From Marsupella aquatica (Eukaryota; Marchantiophyta): a stretch of DNA of 64,000 nucleotides. Numbering within the stretch: the stretch's first letter is position 1; each line of letters opens with the position of its first letter. Location: the NCBI GenBank assembly GCA_973895155.1, contig OZ316895.1:3782001-3846000 (forward strand), read 5' to 3'. Below the pieces are notes generated by a model. It saw only the letters and a list, made by a program, of their open reading frames with translations, searched no databases and was not told the origin of the DNA. Position numbers and translations under genes: made by a program. Shown in pieces: positions 12,946 through 26,038 of the stretch.

Positions 12946-13330
12946 TTAAAAGTCCCCTAAAGCGCATGAGGCGAGGAGGGGGGGGTGGTGGGCGTCAGAA
13001 AAATGATGAGTGCCTCCAAAGCCCATTGTAATTGAGCACCCAGCTGTGATTAGGGACGCGGCTTTGGGACGCGGCTTTATTAGTTCGCACCGTGTCCTGC
13101 AGCGCTGCCTGGCTGGGTAGCAGGCATTGGCTGCCGCGCACTGTACCTTGGGGACTGGGACTGGGATTGGCGGGCCGCCTGCATGCCTGCCTGCCCCCCC
13201 TGCCTGCTCCTCCCACTTCTTCCATCCGTGTCCTGCGGCCCACACGGGCCCTGTCCGTCCCTCCCCTCCCATCCCCTCCCCCACCGTGCTCTCGCGCATG
13301 CGCCACATTGAGTCCCCTGCCCAAAGATAC
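12946..13330. other. GC-rich block bordering a tandem array
   Basis: C-rich on the plus strand with CTGCCTGC, CCCTCC and CCCGTGC runs. Four overlapping frames of 90-136 residues appear on both strands, which is what GC-rich low-complexity DNA produces by chance. Composition is Gly/Arg/Pro or Pro/Ser-heavy with no motif. The block ends where the ~260 bp tandem array begins. Confidence 0.3.
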
Positions 13331-15290
13331 CGTAGTGCCATCCTTGCGCCAAACATTGATTATTATTGTGTTTACTTCAGTGAACGACTCTCAGTCTCTC
13401 ATGGGGGCCAGAATAATTTTTTCTCCTTTCTCTTGAGAGTAACGCACAGATGGATCACACCAATGAACCTACTAGCCTCAATGGACTCGTTTCATGTCAA
13501 ATAACTCAAGATGAGAGTAGTATTCTTCTAAAGGGAATGTGCTGATGAACCACTCTTGAGAACCTTGCAACCTGAATGGCCCCGTTTTATTTAGGTGAAA
13601 TGAGATACCATAGTGCCGCTTGCGCCAAACATTGATTATGTTCACTTCAGTGCAGGACTCTCACTCAAGGCCAGAATAATTTATTCTCCTTCTCTTGAAA
13701 GTAATGCACAGATGGATCCCTCCAATGAACCTACTAGCCTGGATGGACTCGTTTCATGTAAATAACTCAAGATGAGAGTAGTAGTCTTCTAAGGGGAATG
13801 TGCAGATGAACCACTCTTGAGAACCTTGCAACCCGAATGGACCCTTTTCAGGTGAAATGACATACCATAGTGCCCCTTGCGCCAAACATTGATTGTGTTC
13901 GTAATAGTGGTCTCACTCAAGGCCAAAGTAGTGATATATTCTCCTTTTCTTGAAAGCAATGTGCAGATGGATCACTCCCCTGAACCTCCTCACCTGAATG
14001 TACGTGTTTCATGTAAATAACTCAAGACTATCTGGAATAGCATTCTTCTAAAGAAAATCTGCAGATATACCACTCCTGAGAACATTGCAACCCGCATGGC
14101 CCATTTCAATTTTGTAAACTGAGATAACATGGTGTGCCATCCTTGAGCTAAACATTGATTGTGTTCACTTCGGTAAACTACTCTTGCTGAAGGCCAGAAT
14201 AGTAATATGTTCTCCTTCTCTTGAGAGTAATGCGCAGATGATCACTCCTGTGAACGTTCTAACCTGAATGGACTTGTTATAACTCAATTCGAGAGAATTG
14301 TGCTCATCTAACGGGAATGTCCAGATAGACCACTCCAAGAACCTTGTAACCTGAAAGACCCAGCTCACTTACGTCAACTAAGATACCATAATGCCATCCT
14401 TGCGCCAAACAATGATTGTGTGCTTTTATTGAGAGACATTCACTCAAGGCCAGAATACTAGGGGGTCTCAAACCTCAACATTGATGGTCCTTAACTTAGT
14501 TATTAAGTTTACGGACAGAAAAGTTGTGGATGATCAAATTCACAATCTATAACTTTTTTCCATAAAGATGGATCACATGCAATGACCATAAGTCATTGTA
14601 GAAGTTACAATCAACTCCATTCAGGTTAGGAGGTTCACCAGAGTGATGATCCATTTCTGCATTACTTCAAAGAGAAGGAGAACATATTGCATACAAGCAG
14701 TGATAGCTTCGTCACAAGTTATGGAGAAGGTTTTTTCAGTAGAACAATATTCCAAAAGGGAATGTGTATATGGACCACTATTACGAACCTTGTAACTCAC
14801 TCCCATGAACCATGTAACGAGGATGGACAGATGTTAATTCACTTTCTAACTCGAGGCCAGAATGTTAATTCACTTTCTAACTCGAGGCCAGAATGTTATT
14901 TTGCTGAAAGTGATATGAAGATGGACTTGGCTTCATGTCAGTAAATTGGTAACTCAAGGCCAGAATGTTATTGTGTCTAACGTAATGCACACATGGACCA
15001 CTCACATGAAACCTTGTAACTGGGATGGACTTGTTTCATTTCAGTATATTAATAACTAAAGGCCAGAATCTTGTTGTTTTGAAAGTAAGGCGCACATGGA
15101 CCACTCCCTTGAACCTTACAACTAATGGACCGGTTCATTTCAGTAAATAACTAAATGAAAGAATAGTAGTCTCCCAAAAGGAATGCACCAATAGACGGCC
15201 CCATAAATCCAACCCCGATGGACCTTACATTTCAGTAAATAGCTCCAGAGTTTTATTCTGATAAGGAAATGAGCAGATGGACCAGAAAAG
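13325..15290. repeat. Degenerate ~260 bp tandem array
   Basis: The phrase ATACCATAGTGCC..TTGCGCCAAACATTGATT begins copies at about 13,327, 13,606, 13,862, 14,121 and 14,382 (spacing about 279, 256, 259 and 261). Within each copy follow ACTC..AAGGCCAGAATA, TTCTCCTT..TCTTGAAAGTAATG, CAGATGGA-CACTCC..GAACCT and CCTGAATGGAC. After 14,450 the units shrink and degrade to about 15,290, with an exact short duplication of TTAATTCACTTTCTAACTCG near 14,834-14,890. A decayed satellite-like array, not coding. Confidence 0.85.
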
Positions 15291-16380
15291 TAGGGATTTG
15301 TAAAGAATGAAACAGTGCTATTTGAGTAAATGTGGGTTTCTATGGTCCATCTGGGTTTTTCTGGCCCACCTGAGTAAACGTGACCCATGGGGGCTTGAGT
15401 TTCTTATTCTCCTGTTTTCATTTTTTAATTTGCAAACAAATTTATGCATTGGAAAGCCAGTTTAGACTACCGTAGGATGCCTATGATATTCATATAAGAA
15501 GAATTCTTTCAAGGTTTCGCACCCAACCCCACAATAATGTGTTAGTGGGTCCAGTATTTTTTCATATTTATTGAATTATTTAGTTATTTCAGGAACAGGG
15601 TTTAATGTTTCTGTACAGTACTGTAGTTATTTTGTTATTGAGAAAACAGAGCTGGGACTAAGCTAGCCAAAACTGGATTTATGGAAATAACGTATTATCA
15701 AAACGATTGACACCAAGAGCGAAAGTCTGCCTTCCAGAGATGGTGGATGGAAAAATGGGGTAGTTTCCAAAATCAAGGAGGAAATCAAATTCCGTACACA
15801 ATGGAAGAGCTGTATATGAGAGGCAATGCACCCAGGTTGTATTGCAATAGGCCAAAACACGTGGGCTGGCTGGATTGGAGATACGATGCAAAGAGTAGAC
15901 CTAAAAACATTTAGGTCAGGAGAAACTAACATGGCCACCTCCAGCCTGTCTTTAAGGTTTTTCCTTTTTGCAAGTGAGGCTAATGTCAGCCTGTGTAAAG
16001 GAGAAGATCCTAGGAATTCTCCTTGTTTGATGTCTTGAACTATTTTCTGACCATTGCTATTCCTAGATTTAAGGTGGGCCATTAGGGGGACCATTAGATT
16101 CTTGCTAATGGTGTATGTGGCAAACAAAAATCTAGCGAATTTCGGCCAAGATGGTGAATTTGTTTTATTTTCATCACGGGAAAAATGCCTAGCCACCTGG
16201 ATCTGAGAGCAAATAAAGTAAATTTCACATGATTATCGCTAGTAAACCGAGTTACCACTAGGGTAAACTAAAAAGACATAGGGAGTTGTTGGTGTCTTCA
16301 TGATCAGTATTCATCAGTTAATGACTTCTGCTCCTACAGCTCTCTGCTGAATTAATTTGCTCATTGCGCAAATATTAAAT
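15291..16380. repeat. Spacer with a diverged copy of the 8.8-10 kb repeat
   Basis: About 15,940-16,120 contains AAGGTTTTTCCTTTTTGCAA, then ACCATTAGATTCTTGCTAATGG and GGCAAAC, in the same order as the 8.8-10.1 kb family. The 177-residue minus frame at 15,663-16,196 overlaps this repeat. It contains no domain I recognise, so I do not call a gene. Confidence 0.45.
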
Positions 16381-16639
16381 ACCCAGTAGACATTCCCCAA
16401 CCATGAACCATTCGTTCGTTTCTGGGCTCATTCATTTAATCATTTCACTCAATCTGGAGTTAGAGGAAGGGAAGCTGATGAATGGCTTCCCCAACGTGGA
16501 CACACACGCTCACTCTCCCACTCTGTTGTGGATCATTAATTGATGAAGGTTTGGGGAGGGTTGGGGAAAGGCATTAGGGTGGGCACCACAGTATGGCACA
16601 TTCATTGCAATAGTTAATTAATTGGGCTTCGATGTCTTA

Positions 16640-17310
16640 TAGTCATGGACATCCTTGGGGACGATGATGGTAATGGTCCGCGCGGTTCTTTGGGTAATTG
16701 GGTGAATGGGTTGAAGTTTGACTCACCAAACTACCAAAGGGAGGGCACACTCATTTCATTGGTTGCTTGATTGCTGTTCAATATATTATATTCTTGATAG
16801 TAATGGTGTGCTGCTTCTTTGTGTGAATCGGTTGCACCCACAGTAAAGCAGATTCAGTCTACTACTCTACTTGTTAGTGAAGACATTGATTTGTCTTATA
16901 TTCATAAACATTCCTACTTTGGGATGATGAAGGTAATGTTCTGCTCCTACTTTCGGGTAATCGGGTGAATGGGTTTAGGTTTACCGAAGGAAGGCACATT
17001 CATTCCACTTTTACTAAACTAATTGCAGTTCAATATCTTCTATTCATGGGCATCTTTTTGGAATGATGCTGATAATGGTGAGCTGCTTCTTTGGGTGAAT
17101 GGGTTGGGGGCACACAGTCTAGCACATTCACTCCATTGGGGTTCAATGTCTTGCATTCATGGAGATCCTTTGGGATGAGGGTAATGATCTGCTGATTCTT
17201 TTTGTGAATTGGTTTGGAATTTTGCGGTCAATGGGTCGGGGTTTTATTCACAAGACGGAGGGCACATTCATTCCGTTCGTTAATGAATTGTGGTTTGAAT
17301 ACCTTTCTCT
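16640..17310. repeat. Degenerate ~130 bp tandem repeat
   Basis: Repeated landmarks are GATGATGGTAATGGT (and GATGAAGGTAATGTT, GATGCTGATAATGGT, GATGAGGGTAATGAT) followed by CTGCTTCTTTGGGTGAATGGGTT, GGGCACATTCATTCC and CAATGTCTT-ATTCATGG. Copies start near 16,663, 16,795, 16,922, 17,060 and 17,172. Units are uneven and mutated. No coding potential. Confidence 0.7.
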
Positions 17311-19420
17311 GGGGTTTAGTGCTTTATTGAAATGTATAAGGGGTTGACTATACTAAAATTGACACCCGTTGGTTTCGTAGTATAGTAAATGTGACAAATT
17401 GGTGTGCATTTCATTGGGGATGGGAGTAAGACTTTGGCACCCTTTTAATGACTTGTCTTAAGTCAAGGGGAATTGGGGATATTCTTCTTGGCCATAATCA
17501 ATGCCTCCTCTATGCACAACTAGCTGGATTTCTCTGAGGGAGGAAATCCATGAATAGAGTCTATTAACAGGCTAAAAATATACAGAAGTGCACCAAACTC
17601 CAGACATTCTAAAAGGATGAAAGCACATCCCATAAGAAACAGAAGGTGCGCAAAGGGAGCACAATAAGGGCCAACTCGCATGTAAACACTCCTTCACAAT
17701 GCAGCCCTTACCTCATGCGCCACTTCAGGGAAAAGTGTGATCTGCTATACCAATCAGAGAAACCAGTACAAGGTCTTCGTTGATCATTCTGTCAGCGACA
17801 ATCCAGGACGTGCTATGTATAGAAGCTTGAGGTTTGTTTTATTAGCAAAGTAGAGGTCAGGACCTGCAAAGGCCGGAAAGTTTCCGGACCTTGCCCTTGG
17901 GTCCCCACCAGACCTGCAGTCAGGCCTGCCGAAGGAGGGGCTTATGGGATTGCACAATTGCCAAGTCTCATCATGACATGTTGCCGTCTAAGGGCCGCAT
18001 TGTGAAGGACTCTCAACATGCGAGTTGGCCCTAAGCCCAAACACGACAAGAGGAACCCTAGTCCAAGCCTTAGCAACAAAGTCTGATACAAAAAAGTTGG
18101 CATTGGAAACAAAAAAAATAGGCACAAAGAGGAAGTCCTACTGGAGTACTTGATGACATTGCACAAGACTTTTGCACAGGTGAAATTTACAGATGTTGCG
18201 CATAGATTCAATCAATTTCTCTCATCTTTCTCATATGCTTGTCCAATAATTATGCTATCCATGCACAGCAAGGAAGGATAATTAAAAAATTCTTCAAAAG
18301 TATAACAAATAACAACAACCGTTTTTCTGGGTGTTTGCACTAATCTAAGGGTGGCTTTACAAGAACTTGGGGGCAGCAATTCTTTTTTTTCCTAAGTGAG
18401 AGATGCAATCCTAGCCATTCATATGTGGAAACTGGCCACACCTCACTTTACATGAACTTGAGGGCACAATCATCCCAAAGCATGACCAAACCTAGTCATC
18501 TGTCATCTGTCAGTGGGGCCCTTGTGTGTCCTTTTTTGCTGATATGTGCAAGCTTTTTGTCAAAAACTTAGTCCTCTTGAGGTGGTCTAAAAAATTGGAG
18601 CAAATTGCCCCTTATTTTCAGGGAATTGCATTGATTACTTCCAAACCTGACACATTTTGGCTCAGGCATTTTAACTTTTGTGTAACAAAATGGTCATCAT
18701 CTTTGCTTTTGGACGGAGAAACACTGAAGGACCCCCACCTTCTTGTAAAGCCCCCCTAAATGTGTCACTGCCCACATTGGCCCAAACCTAAAAAAATGTT
18801 CATATTGCCTCACAACACGGGGCGACTGGCCTTGTTGTGCAGCGTCACCCATCACTAGCACTATAGCATTCCTCAGCTGGCAACAATCAATATCTTCGTG
18901 CTCCATAAAAAAATAACCTGAATTTCTATATCCCATAGATTATTATTATATCTTTGGTGAACAGGACCAATTTTACTTTATCAAGATATTATCCTAGCAA
19001 AACGCTGACTGCGCGGGAGGCTACGATTCAAGAAACGAGTACTGTACAGTTAGTATTGTATACAGTACTGTACCTGTTGTTTACTTTTCGTACAGCCATA
19101 AGTGTGGTTGGGTATCGACCGTACAACACGGTAGGTTACGGTATTTTTACCACTGTACAGGACAATTTACTCTACGATGTTTTCGTCTGACTGGGCAGTG
19201 GCTCAATCTGCCCGCTCCTATTGTTCCTTTTTGTGTGCTGCCCGAGACGAAAACGAAGGAGAATTTAAGGATTTGTTTTGGGCTGCCCACCTGCCCAGCC
19301 ACTTGTTTGTCTGCCGGTCATTGGGCGACGAGAACGAGGCGTAGGGTACCAAGTGTCCACTACGATAAAGTAGTGAAAGAAGTGTTTTATTTCTACCATT
19401 TCTTTCTATTGGGGGAGGTT
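17311..19420. other. Spacer, no recognised gene
   Basis: Frames on both strands are short and unrelated to known families. At about 19,030-19,160 GTACAG or CTGTAC recurs on both strands, which could form weak fold-backs. A matching inverted segment links 17,650-17,710 (CCAACTCGCATGT.. CACAATGCAGCCCTTA) with 17,990-18,030 (TAAGGGCCGCATTGTG.. ACATGCGAGTTGG), suggesting an inverted duplication of about 50-60 bp. Nothing is coding. Confidence 0.4.
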
Positions 19421-19424
19421 GGGG

Positions 19425-20180
19425 GACCCGGTTTGAAGTGACAGGGCGACGGGCAATTTGCCGACTTGCCCGGCACGTAAACTCGGCATTTGCCGGACCA
19501 AAATGCCCCTATTTGACGGATATTCGCACTTATTCCCCGGCCCGGCCCGAACTCTTTCCGGCCAAAACCCGGCCTCCTCCCGGACCCTGCCTGTCTTCCT
19601 CACCTGGACCCGGCCCGGCCCGGCCCCAGACCCGGCGCCTATGCTCCCGGCCTCCTCCCCTCCTCCCCGCTGGCCCTGCCCTGCCCGGCCTCCTCCCCTT
19701 CCTCCCTGCCGTCAGTCCCTCCTCCCCTCCTCCTCCTGAACCCCTCCTCCCCTCGCGCACTCCCCTCCCCTCCTCCCTCCTCCTCCTCGCGAACCTCGCT
19801 TCCCTCCTCCCCACCTCCTCCTCCCGAACCCCTCCTTCCCTCCTCCCTCCTCCCCTCCTCACTAAATCCCCCTCCTGGGCCTCCTGAACTACCCCTCCTC
19901 CTTGCCGGCCCTGCCTACGGCCCAGCCCACCCCCGCCCGACCCGGTCCTATGTGGTGGGCCGGGGCCGGGAGTGTGTAAAGAGGGGAGACCGGGGGATGG
20001 GGCCGGGGGACGGGGGTGAAGTGTCAAACTCGGGCCGGGGCCGGGGGATGGGGCCGGGGGATGGGGCCGGGGCCGGGACCGGGATGGTTTGGGTGCCAAC
20101 TTGCCGGTTGATGGCCTCTAAAGGCTCTATTTGCCGGGCAAGTCCAAACCGGGTTGGGGGAGGCTGGGGGAGGAAGTGGT
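19425..20180. repeat. C-rich then G-rich low-complexity island
   Basis: The left part (19,540-19,900) is C-rich (CCTCC, CCCGGCC runs). The right part (19,970-20,070) is G-rich (GGGGGATGGGGCCGGG repeated) and could form G-quadruplexes. The island is bracketed by an imperfect inverted pair: ACCCGGTTTGAAGTG near 19,428 and AAGTCCAAACCGGGTT near 20,140, each with TTGCCCGGCA or its complement close by. Large frames on both strands here (up to 189 residues, Pro/Arg/Gly-rich) are artefacts of composition. A related island lies at 39.0-39.5 kb. Confidence 0.6.
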
Positions 20181-23100
20181 GGTAACCCATGGCCTGGAGG
20201 GCGGTGGGCCATTCGGGTTACAGCCATGACCCCCCAGTGTTCATGGATTGACAACCATAAACTCAGTGTAGTTTTGTTCTATTTTTTACCCAATAATTGT
20301 GCTTTAGTTTTTATTGAGCTTTTAACTACATTGGCACTTCTGATGCTCTAATTTACAATAGTGACATTATTTTTAACCTATATATGAATATGTCACAGTT
20401 CTAGTATATTCTCACTTTTGTTATTTTGTTGAGCTTGTAATCTTTATACAAACTGTGACATATTTGTAAATATAAAACACATTATGATAATATTATCAAT
20501 TTGAATATCATTAGTGACAAGATGATTAAAAGTTGAAATTTCATAACCCATATGGGCTAGCTAGGGGGCCTAAATCTCATAACCCCCAAGGCCAGGCCAG
20601 CAAGGGTTTAGGGTTTAGTGAGCTTTAGAACTCTATGCCCAGTAATTCATGGCCTATTTCATGGGAACTGGTTGTTACCGTCCTTGAGTCATGGGCTATC
20701 CTGCATGTAAGCTCCTCCTGTAGTTTTTTTCTTTTGTATGTCTCTGAATGGTTATGAGCCAGAGTGGACCAGAGTTCCCAGTGTCCACTACAATAGAGGG
20801 TAGGGTGGGGGCGGGGTGAGGGTGCGGGAGAACGTGTAACATAATCCATCGGCCCTGAAAGTGGTTAGCCAAGGGGTTACAAGTTACAACCAGACACCTC
20901 AATAGAGGCCATGGATTATTGGGTGTAGAGTCTGAGTACCAAATGTCCACTACTATAGAGTAGTGAAGTAATGAGAGAAGATTGCTGTCTTCCACTTTTT
21001 AAATTTTTAAAAATTTGTTTGGGGTGGCTGAAAGATAACCATGGCTCTGAGGGTAGTTACAAACAGTACTCCCCAAAGAAGCCATGGATTATCCAAAACA
21101 AGCTATCCATCAGGCCATGGGAAAAATGAGATGACAGGCAGAGAGCAGAAGAGATACTTCAAATTGTTGGATTCGCAATAAAAAATTGGTGCCAAATTTA
21201 AAACACAAGGCTTTACTTCCATGTGCTACATAGCTTCTAACCTACAACGTTATAAACTGAGAAATGAAATATTTAAGGGCAGTTCCGAAAGCTTGTCTCC
21301 TAAAGTTCGTCCAGGGGAGCCACTTTAAAATGTATTAAAACTCACAACAAGAAAATTCCCTACTTTAGTTCATATTCAACACGACGTGTGATGCAAAGTC
21401 TTGTACCGAATTTGGGGTGCTTAGACAGTTCAAACAAACAATGAACAAAACTCAGTAAACATGATGGCAAGCTCAGAAAGACCAAAATTGATACAACTTT
21501 AAGGAGCATTATGACAACAGAATGGATTGGGTGAAAGGTGTCTATGGGCCCAATGTCTACAACATCATCATTCTAAGTAGACTCTTTCATGTGTTGTGTG
21601 TCTCACTCTACGTTTGCAACCCTTTCAGGTCTATACTATTCTCACACTTTGTGGTGGGGGTGGGGGGCATCATTCCTTCTCTCCGTTGATACACTAGGTG
21701 CCAACAACATTGCATAAGCACATGATGATATACCCTGATGAAGTGAAAAGGCGACAGGATTGTCTCACCCAGACACAAAGCCTAGAGGAAAAGCTGGGCC
21801 CTGCAGGGACTATTGATGTACACTGTGCACTGCAATTAGTGCCACTCACATTAATTATCGTGATGCAAATTATGGGCTACACTGAAGGATTAGTGTTCCC
21901 TAAATTTAGAAATTCATATTTTAGAAACTGTTTTTGGCCCAATGGAACCACGGTAGGTGCCGAGGTTTGCATAAAACTCCCTGACCTACTATGCATGCAT
22001 TAGTGGAAAACCATATCCTTCTCTTGTTGTTAGTAACACTAATCTCCCATTCACAATTATTAGATGCTAACCCTAATAGCGAGGCATGTAGAAGTAGGTA
22101 GTAGTAACTATCCGGATTATACTTTTTGTTGTTTGAAATGGAATTCCTTCATCCGCTAGTGATTTGTGAGGGCACATTGGCCAATCCGACACACCCCCAC
22201 ATGCCAATAGGTAATACACTCTTGACAATCTCATCACAATATGTTAAAGGCTAGGTGTCACAGCAACCACAGTAGGAGTAACAGAAAGGAAAGATCCCCT
22301 TGTTTTTACAAACCATACTCAAGTAAGCACGTGGTTGACAATTACGCGGTACCTTCGACAAATCACCGAGAGGTGGCTCCCTAGAGTTTCATGGCAAGAG
22401 TAGTGGGGGTTTCTTTGCAAAGCTGTGGGTGATTCTTCTGCCCATGCCAACGTGTTCTAGTATTAATCAGGCTTTGTCCCATTCTCCCAACAAGGAAAGG
22501 AAACGCCACATATGAAAATATGAGTGCTGAAGTAGAAGGTTTGTGAACTCCTTACTGCATTGTTTCCGGGAAGGAATGGATGAAGCCTTCAAGACACTAG
22601 CCAGCTACAGGACCCACCTAATTAAATACTTAACTGAAAACTAAACAACCTATCTAGAAAACCTGTCATTGGCTTCCAAGGAAACAAATTGCAAATGCTT
22701 TGGTTCAACTCAACTTTATCTTGATCAATCATTAGTGGGAGGTAGGATGATGACTTCTCATAGAATGTTTTGTGTCTTACCTTGGGAAGATGGCGACTAA
22801 GTTAATTCAGATCATAGGTTATATAGAGTTGCTTTTGGGGGTATGGTACTGTATAGCAGGGAAGTGGTTTCCTGAAATTCTGGGTCCTCTTTCACAAGTC
22901 AAAGTGGGACACCCAATCAATCATTATTACTGAGTGAAAGGTTTTGGTCGCCAGTTAAAAGTTTTTCTCCTTAGTCTATCCATGGATACAAATGATTACA
23001 TGAAGTACACTTTTGACAATAATGCAATCTGCAGTGGCAGCAGTGTATTGGAGGAGAGCAATCTCACCACAGAGAATATTTGTAGAAATCAAGCGAGACT

Positions 23101-25900
23101 ATAAAGCTGATCTATAATTTTCTTATTATTTTTGCATGTAATAGTCATCCAAATGTCACTCATGTGAGACACGGAAGCTACCCAATACCAAAAGGCGGCA
23201 GATAGACCATACTTAATAAAAATCCGACCTGGTTTTGGACTATGAGCTAAGGGGGAGGCGGCTATGGTGGTGTATGGGCAGTAGGATGCAAGGTACAGAG
23301 ACCGTTCAGTGGCTTTTTGAGTAATATGTTCATTATGACCTAGGTTCAATTAGGATGAATGTAATGCCTAAGTATGGTAATCAAAAAATTTAAGATGAAA
23401 TTAACAGGGTACTCTTACAGGTACTCAATGCAAAATAATACTGTTTTTGCTGTCCAGAAAAAAAACTATGTTTGAGTTTATGCTTTGTTGCTCTCTCCAT
23501 CTCTAACTAGAAACTTTTGCAGCTAATGTCATTAGCTAGTAAAACCTTACTTTTGTTTCTACAGTAGAGGAGGGGGGTAGCATGAAACCTGTCCTAGACA
23601 AGAAGCTGCTCTTTTCTTCTTAGGTTTATGGTTAGCTCTAAGTCTTCTTGTTCCTTGATGTTGTTCATGTCCTGCAAGACCCTTTCATTTTGTACGAGAC
23701 ACCTTTCGTGCTTGATTGGTTTGATAGTTTTTCCAATCATGAAAGAAATTAGTGAAAGAAAAACAATAATGTATATTGCTGGTCTTAGAGAAAGAATTGC
23801 ATATCAGACATCCATGCCAGGGCATGGACATGATTAGGCTTATTAACAAAATCCAGAAGTTTGACAGTCACTCCCAAATCAGGAAAGAATAAAGCGCCAG
23901 AGTCATCTCAAAGCATGCATATCTTGTTTTGTGGGACACACATGCCCTCTTTTTCTGAAAGAAAAAAGCGCATCCAAATCCTAATCAATAATCATATCCG
24001 ACATACAAAATTCTCAATAATCATACACATAGAGGCTGGTCTGCTTACAATGCGCCACAAACTCCTGAAGAGCCCCACGTAAAATCCCATCCATGCACTA
24101 TTGCAGCAATTGGCTCTTTTCATTAATTGACCTTAGGACATGTTATCTAGAGTCCCTCTAGTAGTAGCACGGATTGGCTCGCTGTCCAATTGCTCCCACT
24201 CATCAAGTTGACAAAGACAAACCGGGTCTTTCCACTTGACCATCAGCTCATATTTTATTCCATAATGGACACAGAAATCCTCCACATATACCTTTTCTCT
24301 TACTCCCTCAAAAACTGGAAAAGCTTTGTCCTTCCCAAATGCTTCCATTACATTTCATTTCATTACAATATTATAAGTCAACATTGTTTCCACTTCTCCT
24401 AGAGCGATGATGATGACGATTTGCTCCTTTCTTAGTAATAACTCCCACTTAATCAGGGTTCTCCTATGAATGATCTGCTGATGATTTGGAGATTCGATTT
24501 GCATTCAAATTGATTTAATACAAGCGGCCTTGGAGTGGTCCCTCCAAATTGGCAGGTGCCGTGTGATGTGGCGCCAACCAAAGAGAGCCCCTTCTTCTCA
24601 GAAATGTGCCCTCCACTAGTCCAGTCCAGTCCAGTCCAGTCTTGGGACGGGGCCAGACAGTCATCCCTCTGCTTGTGAAGCGCCTTAGGGGGCCTATGCT
24701 CTCTCTGTGGGCCCGTGCTTTTTACTGTACCTTGCCTTGTCATAGGGGTAACTTGGTTCACTTTAACTTACCTGACAATGGTGGTAGTTTGGTTCATATT
24801 ACCTTACCTTACAGTGGTGGTAATTTGGTTAACATTCTTCAATGACAAAAACTGTTTTTACTTGCTTACATTTCCTTTTTTACAGTGCTGCACAGCCGGA
24901 GCCACGCAAGACAGGGCATAGAATGATCTCGTCATTGTTGGGTTGCTACTTTTGCCGGTGGTCATTTTGATTTTTCCCTACCAAAAGGATTTTGCTGTCT
25001 ACTTTTCTCTGGTGGTATGCTGAGTGAGAAGTAGCCAGAACATGTGTTCGTGGCCTGTTTGGGCTGACCATTCAGTTTTCTGGGGCATTTTGCCTCATAC
25101 GAACTTTCTCAAGTTATGGTGTCTGGAATTTAGTTTCCTCATTCCTGAAACTGGCCCCATTTTTTTCCAGCCCACTGTTTTTGGGCGGTTCAGATTTTGC
25201 CCTTTAGAAAAAGTAGAAATAACTTGTGCAAACCAGATTACAACTACAGCACCTGACCTGAGGAAGGGGAAGGAATATGATGCTTGGATGGACCAATCTT
25301 GTGAACCTTGCAACCCATGGATCAGGCTCACTCTTCACCAGTAAAATGTGATTTGCTTACAAAAGGAAATACACTATTTGAGTACAAAAACCGTTTTTGC
25401 ACTAGTGAGACCCGGAGGCTGCAGCCAAAGAGCCAGAAATCTTTCCAATTCTTGAATTCTTTGGAACTCTCATGGCAAATGGCTGACAGTCATGGGCATG
25501 CAGATGAGTCTTGATTGAAATGGGCCTTCAATAATGCACTATGCCATTCTTCTCGGTATGTGCATCTTCTTCTCCCAGGTGGTTTCCTTCCTCACTGAAA
25601 CTCTCGGAAATATATGGTCTGGGTAAGTTCGACAGTTTGATGCAGTCTGTTTTTAATAGTATTGTGATTTAGTGGTGGTTACTACAAGCAAATGATTGCG
25701 CAAATGCTGCTGTGTTATCCTAAGGAGTCTACAGTATGCCCTCAACTCATACATCAATGTTCATAGATCACGAATTCAAATTCGATTATCCACGAATACG
25801 TCCGAATTTGGTACCAAATCCATTTCTGTTTTTGCACTCCAGTTTAAGCGCAAGGTGTATTCCCCGTCCGCTTCTTCTTTCTTAAGGATTCACCCCTACA
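20181..25900. other. Long spacer, no gene I can support
   Basis: AT-rich, with scattered short frames on both strands and no recognised domain. A 71-residue minus frame at 24,133-24,348 has a protein-like composition (Trp/Lys/Asp/Cys mixed), but its flanks are full of stops. It could be a relic exon and I leave it uncalled. A four-fold CCAGT repeat lies near 24,620-24,640. Possible SINE-body similarity occurs at 22,165-22,205. Confidence 0.35.
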
Positions 25901-25912
25901 AGTAGGATTGCT

Positions 25913-26038
25913 TGTCAGTCCAATTCTACTGCTCAAGACAATTTACACATTACCTATGTACACTGGAACCGAAGCTCACACATGGTCAATGTCAGAAGAC
26001 ATTTCATTATCGTTTCAAGCAGTAGAATTGGACTGACA
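25913..26038. mobile_element. 126 bp element with perfect 21 bp terminal inverted repeats (MITE-like)
   Basis: The 21 bases at 25,913-25,933 (starting TGTCAGTCCAATT) are repeated exactly in reverse complement at 26,018-26,038. The 84 bp between show no obvious further pairing. Pairing stops sharply outside both ends. Length and perfect terminal repeats fit a miniature inverted-repeat transposable element. No clear target-site duplication is visible. A small-RNA hairpin with a long loop is the alternative. Confidence 0.6.

Noticed and set aside
15663-16196. 177-residue minus frame
   Set aside because: Overlaps a decayed repeat copy and shows no recognisable domain or splice context.
19438-20099. 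Large Pro/Arg/Gly-rich open frames on both strands (up to 189 residues)
   Set aside because: They arise from CCTCC/GGGGG low complexity, overlap on both strands and have no motif.
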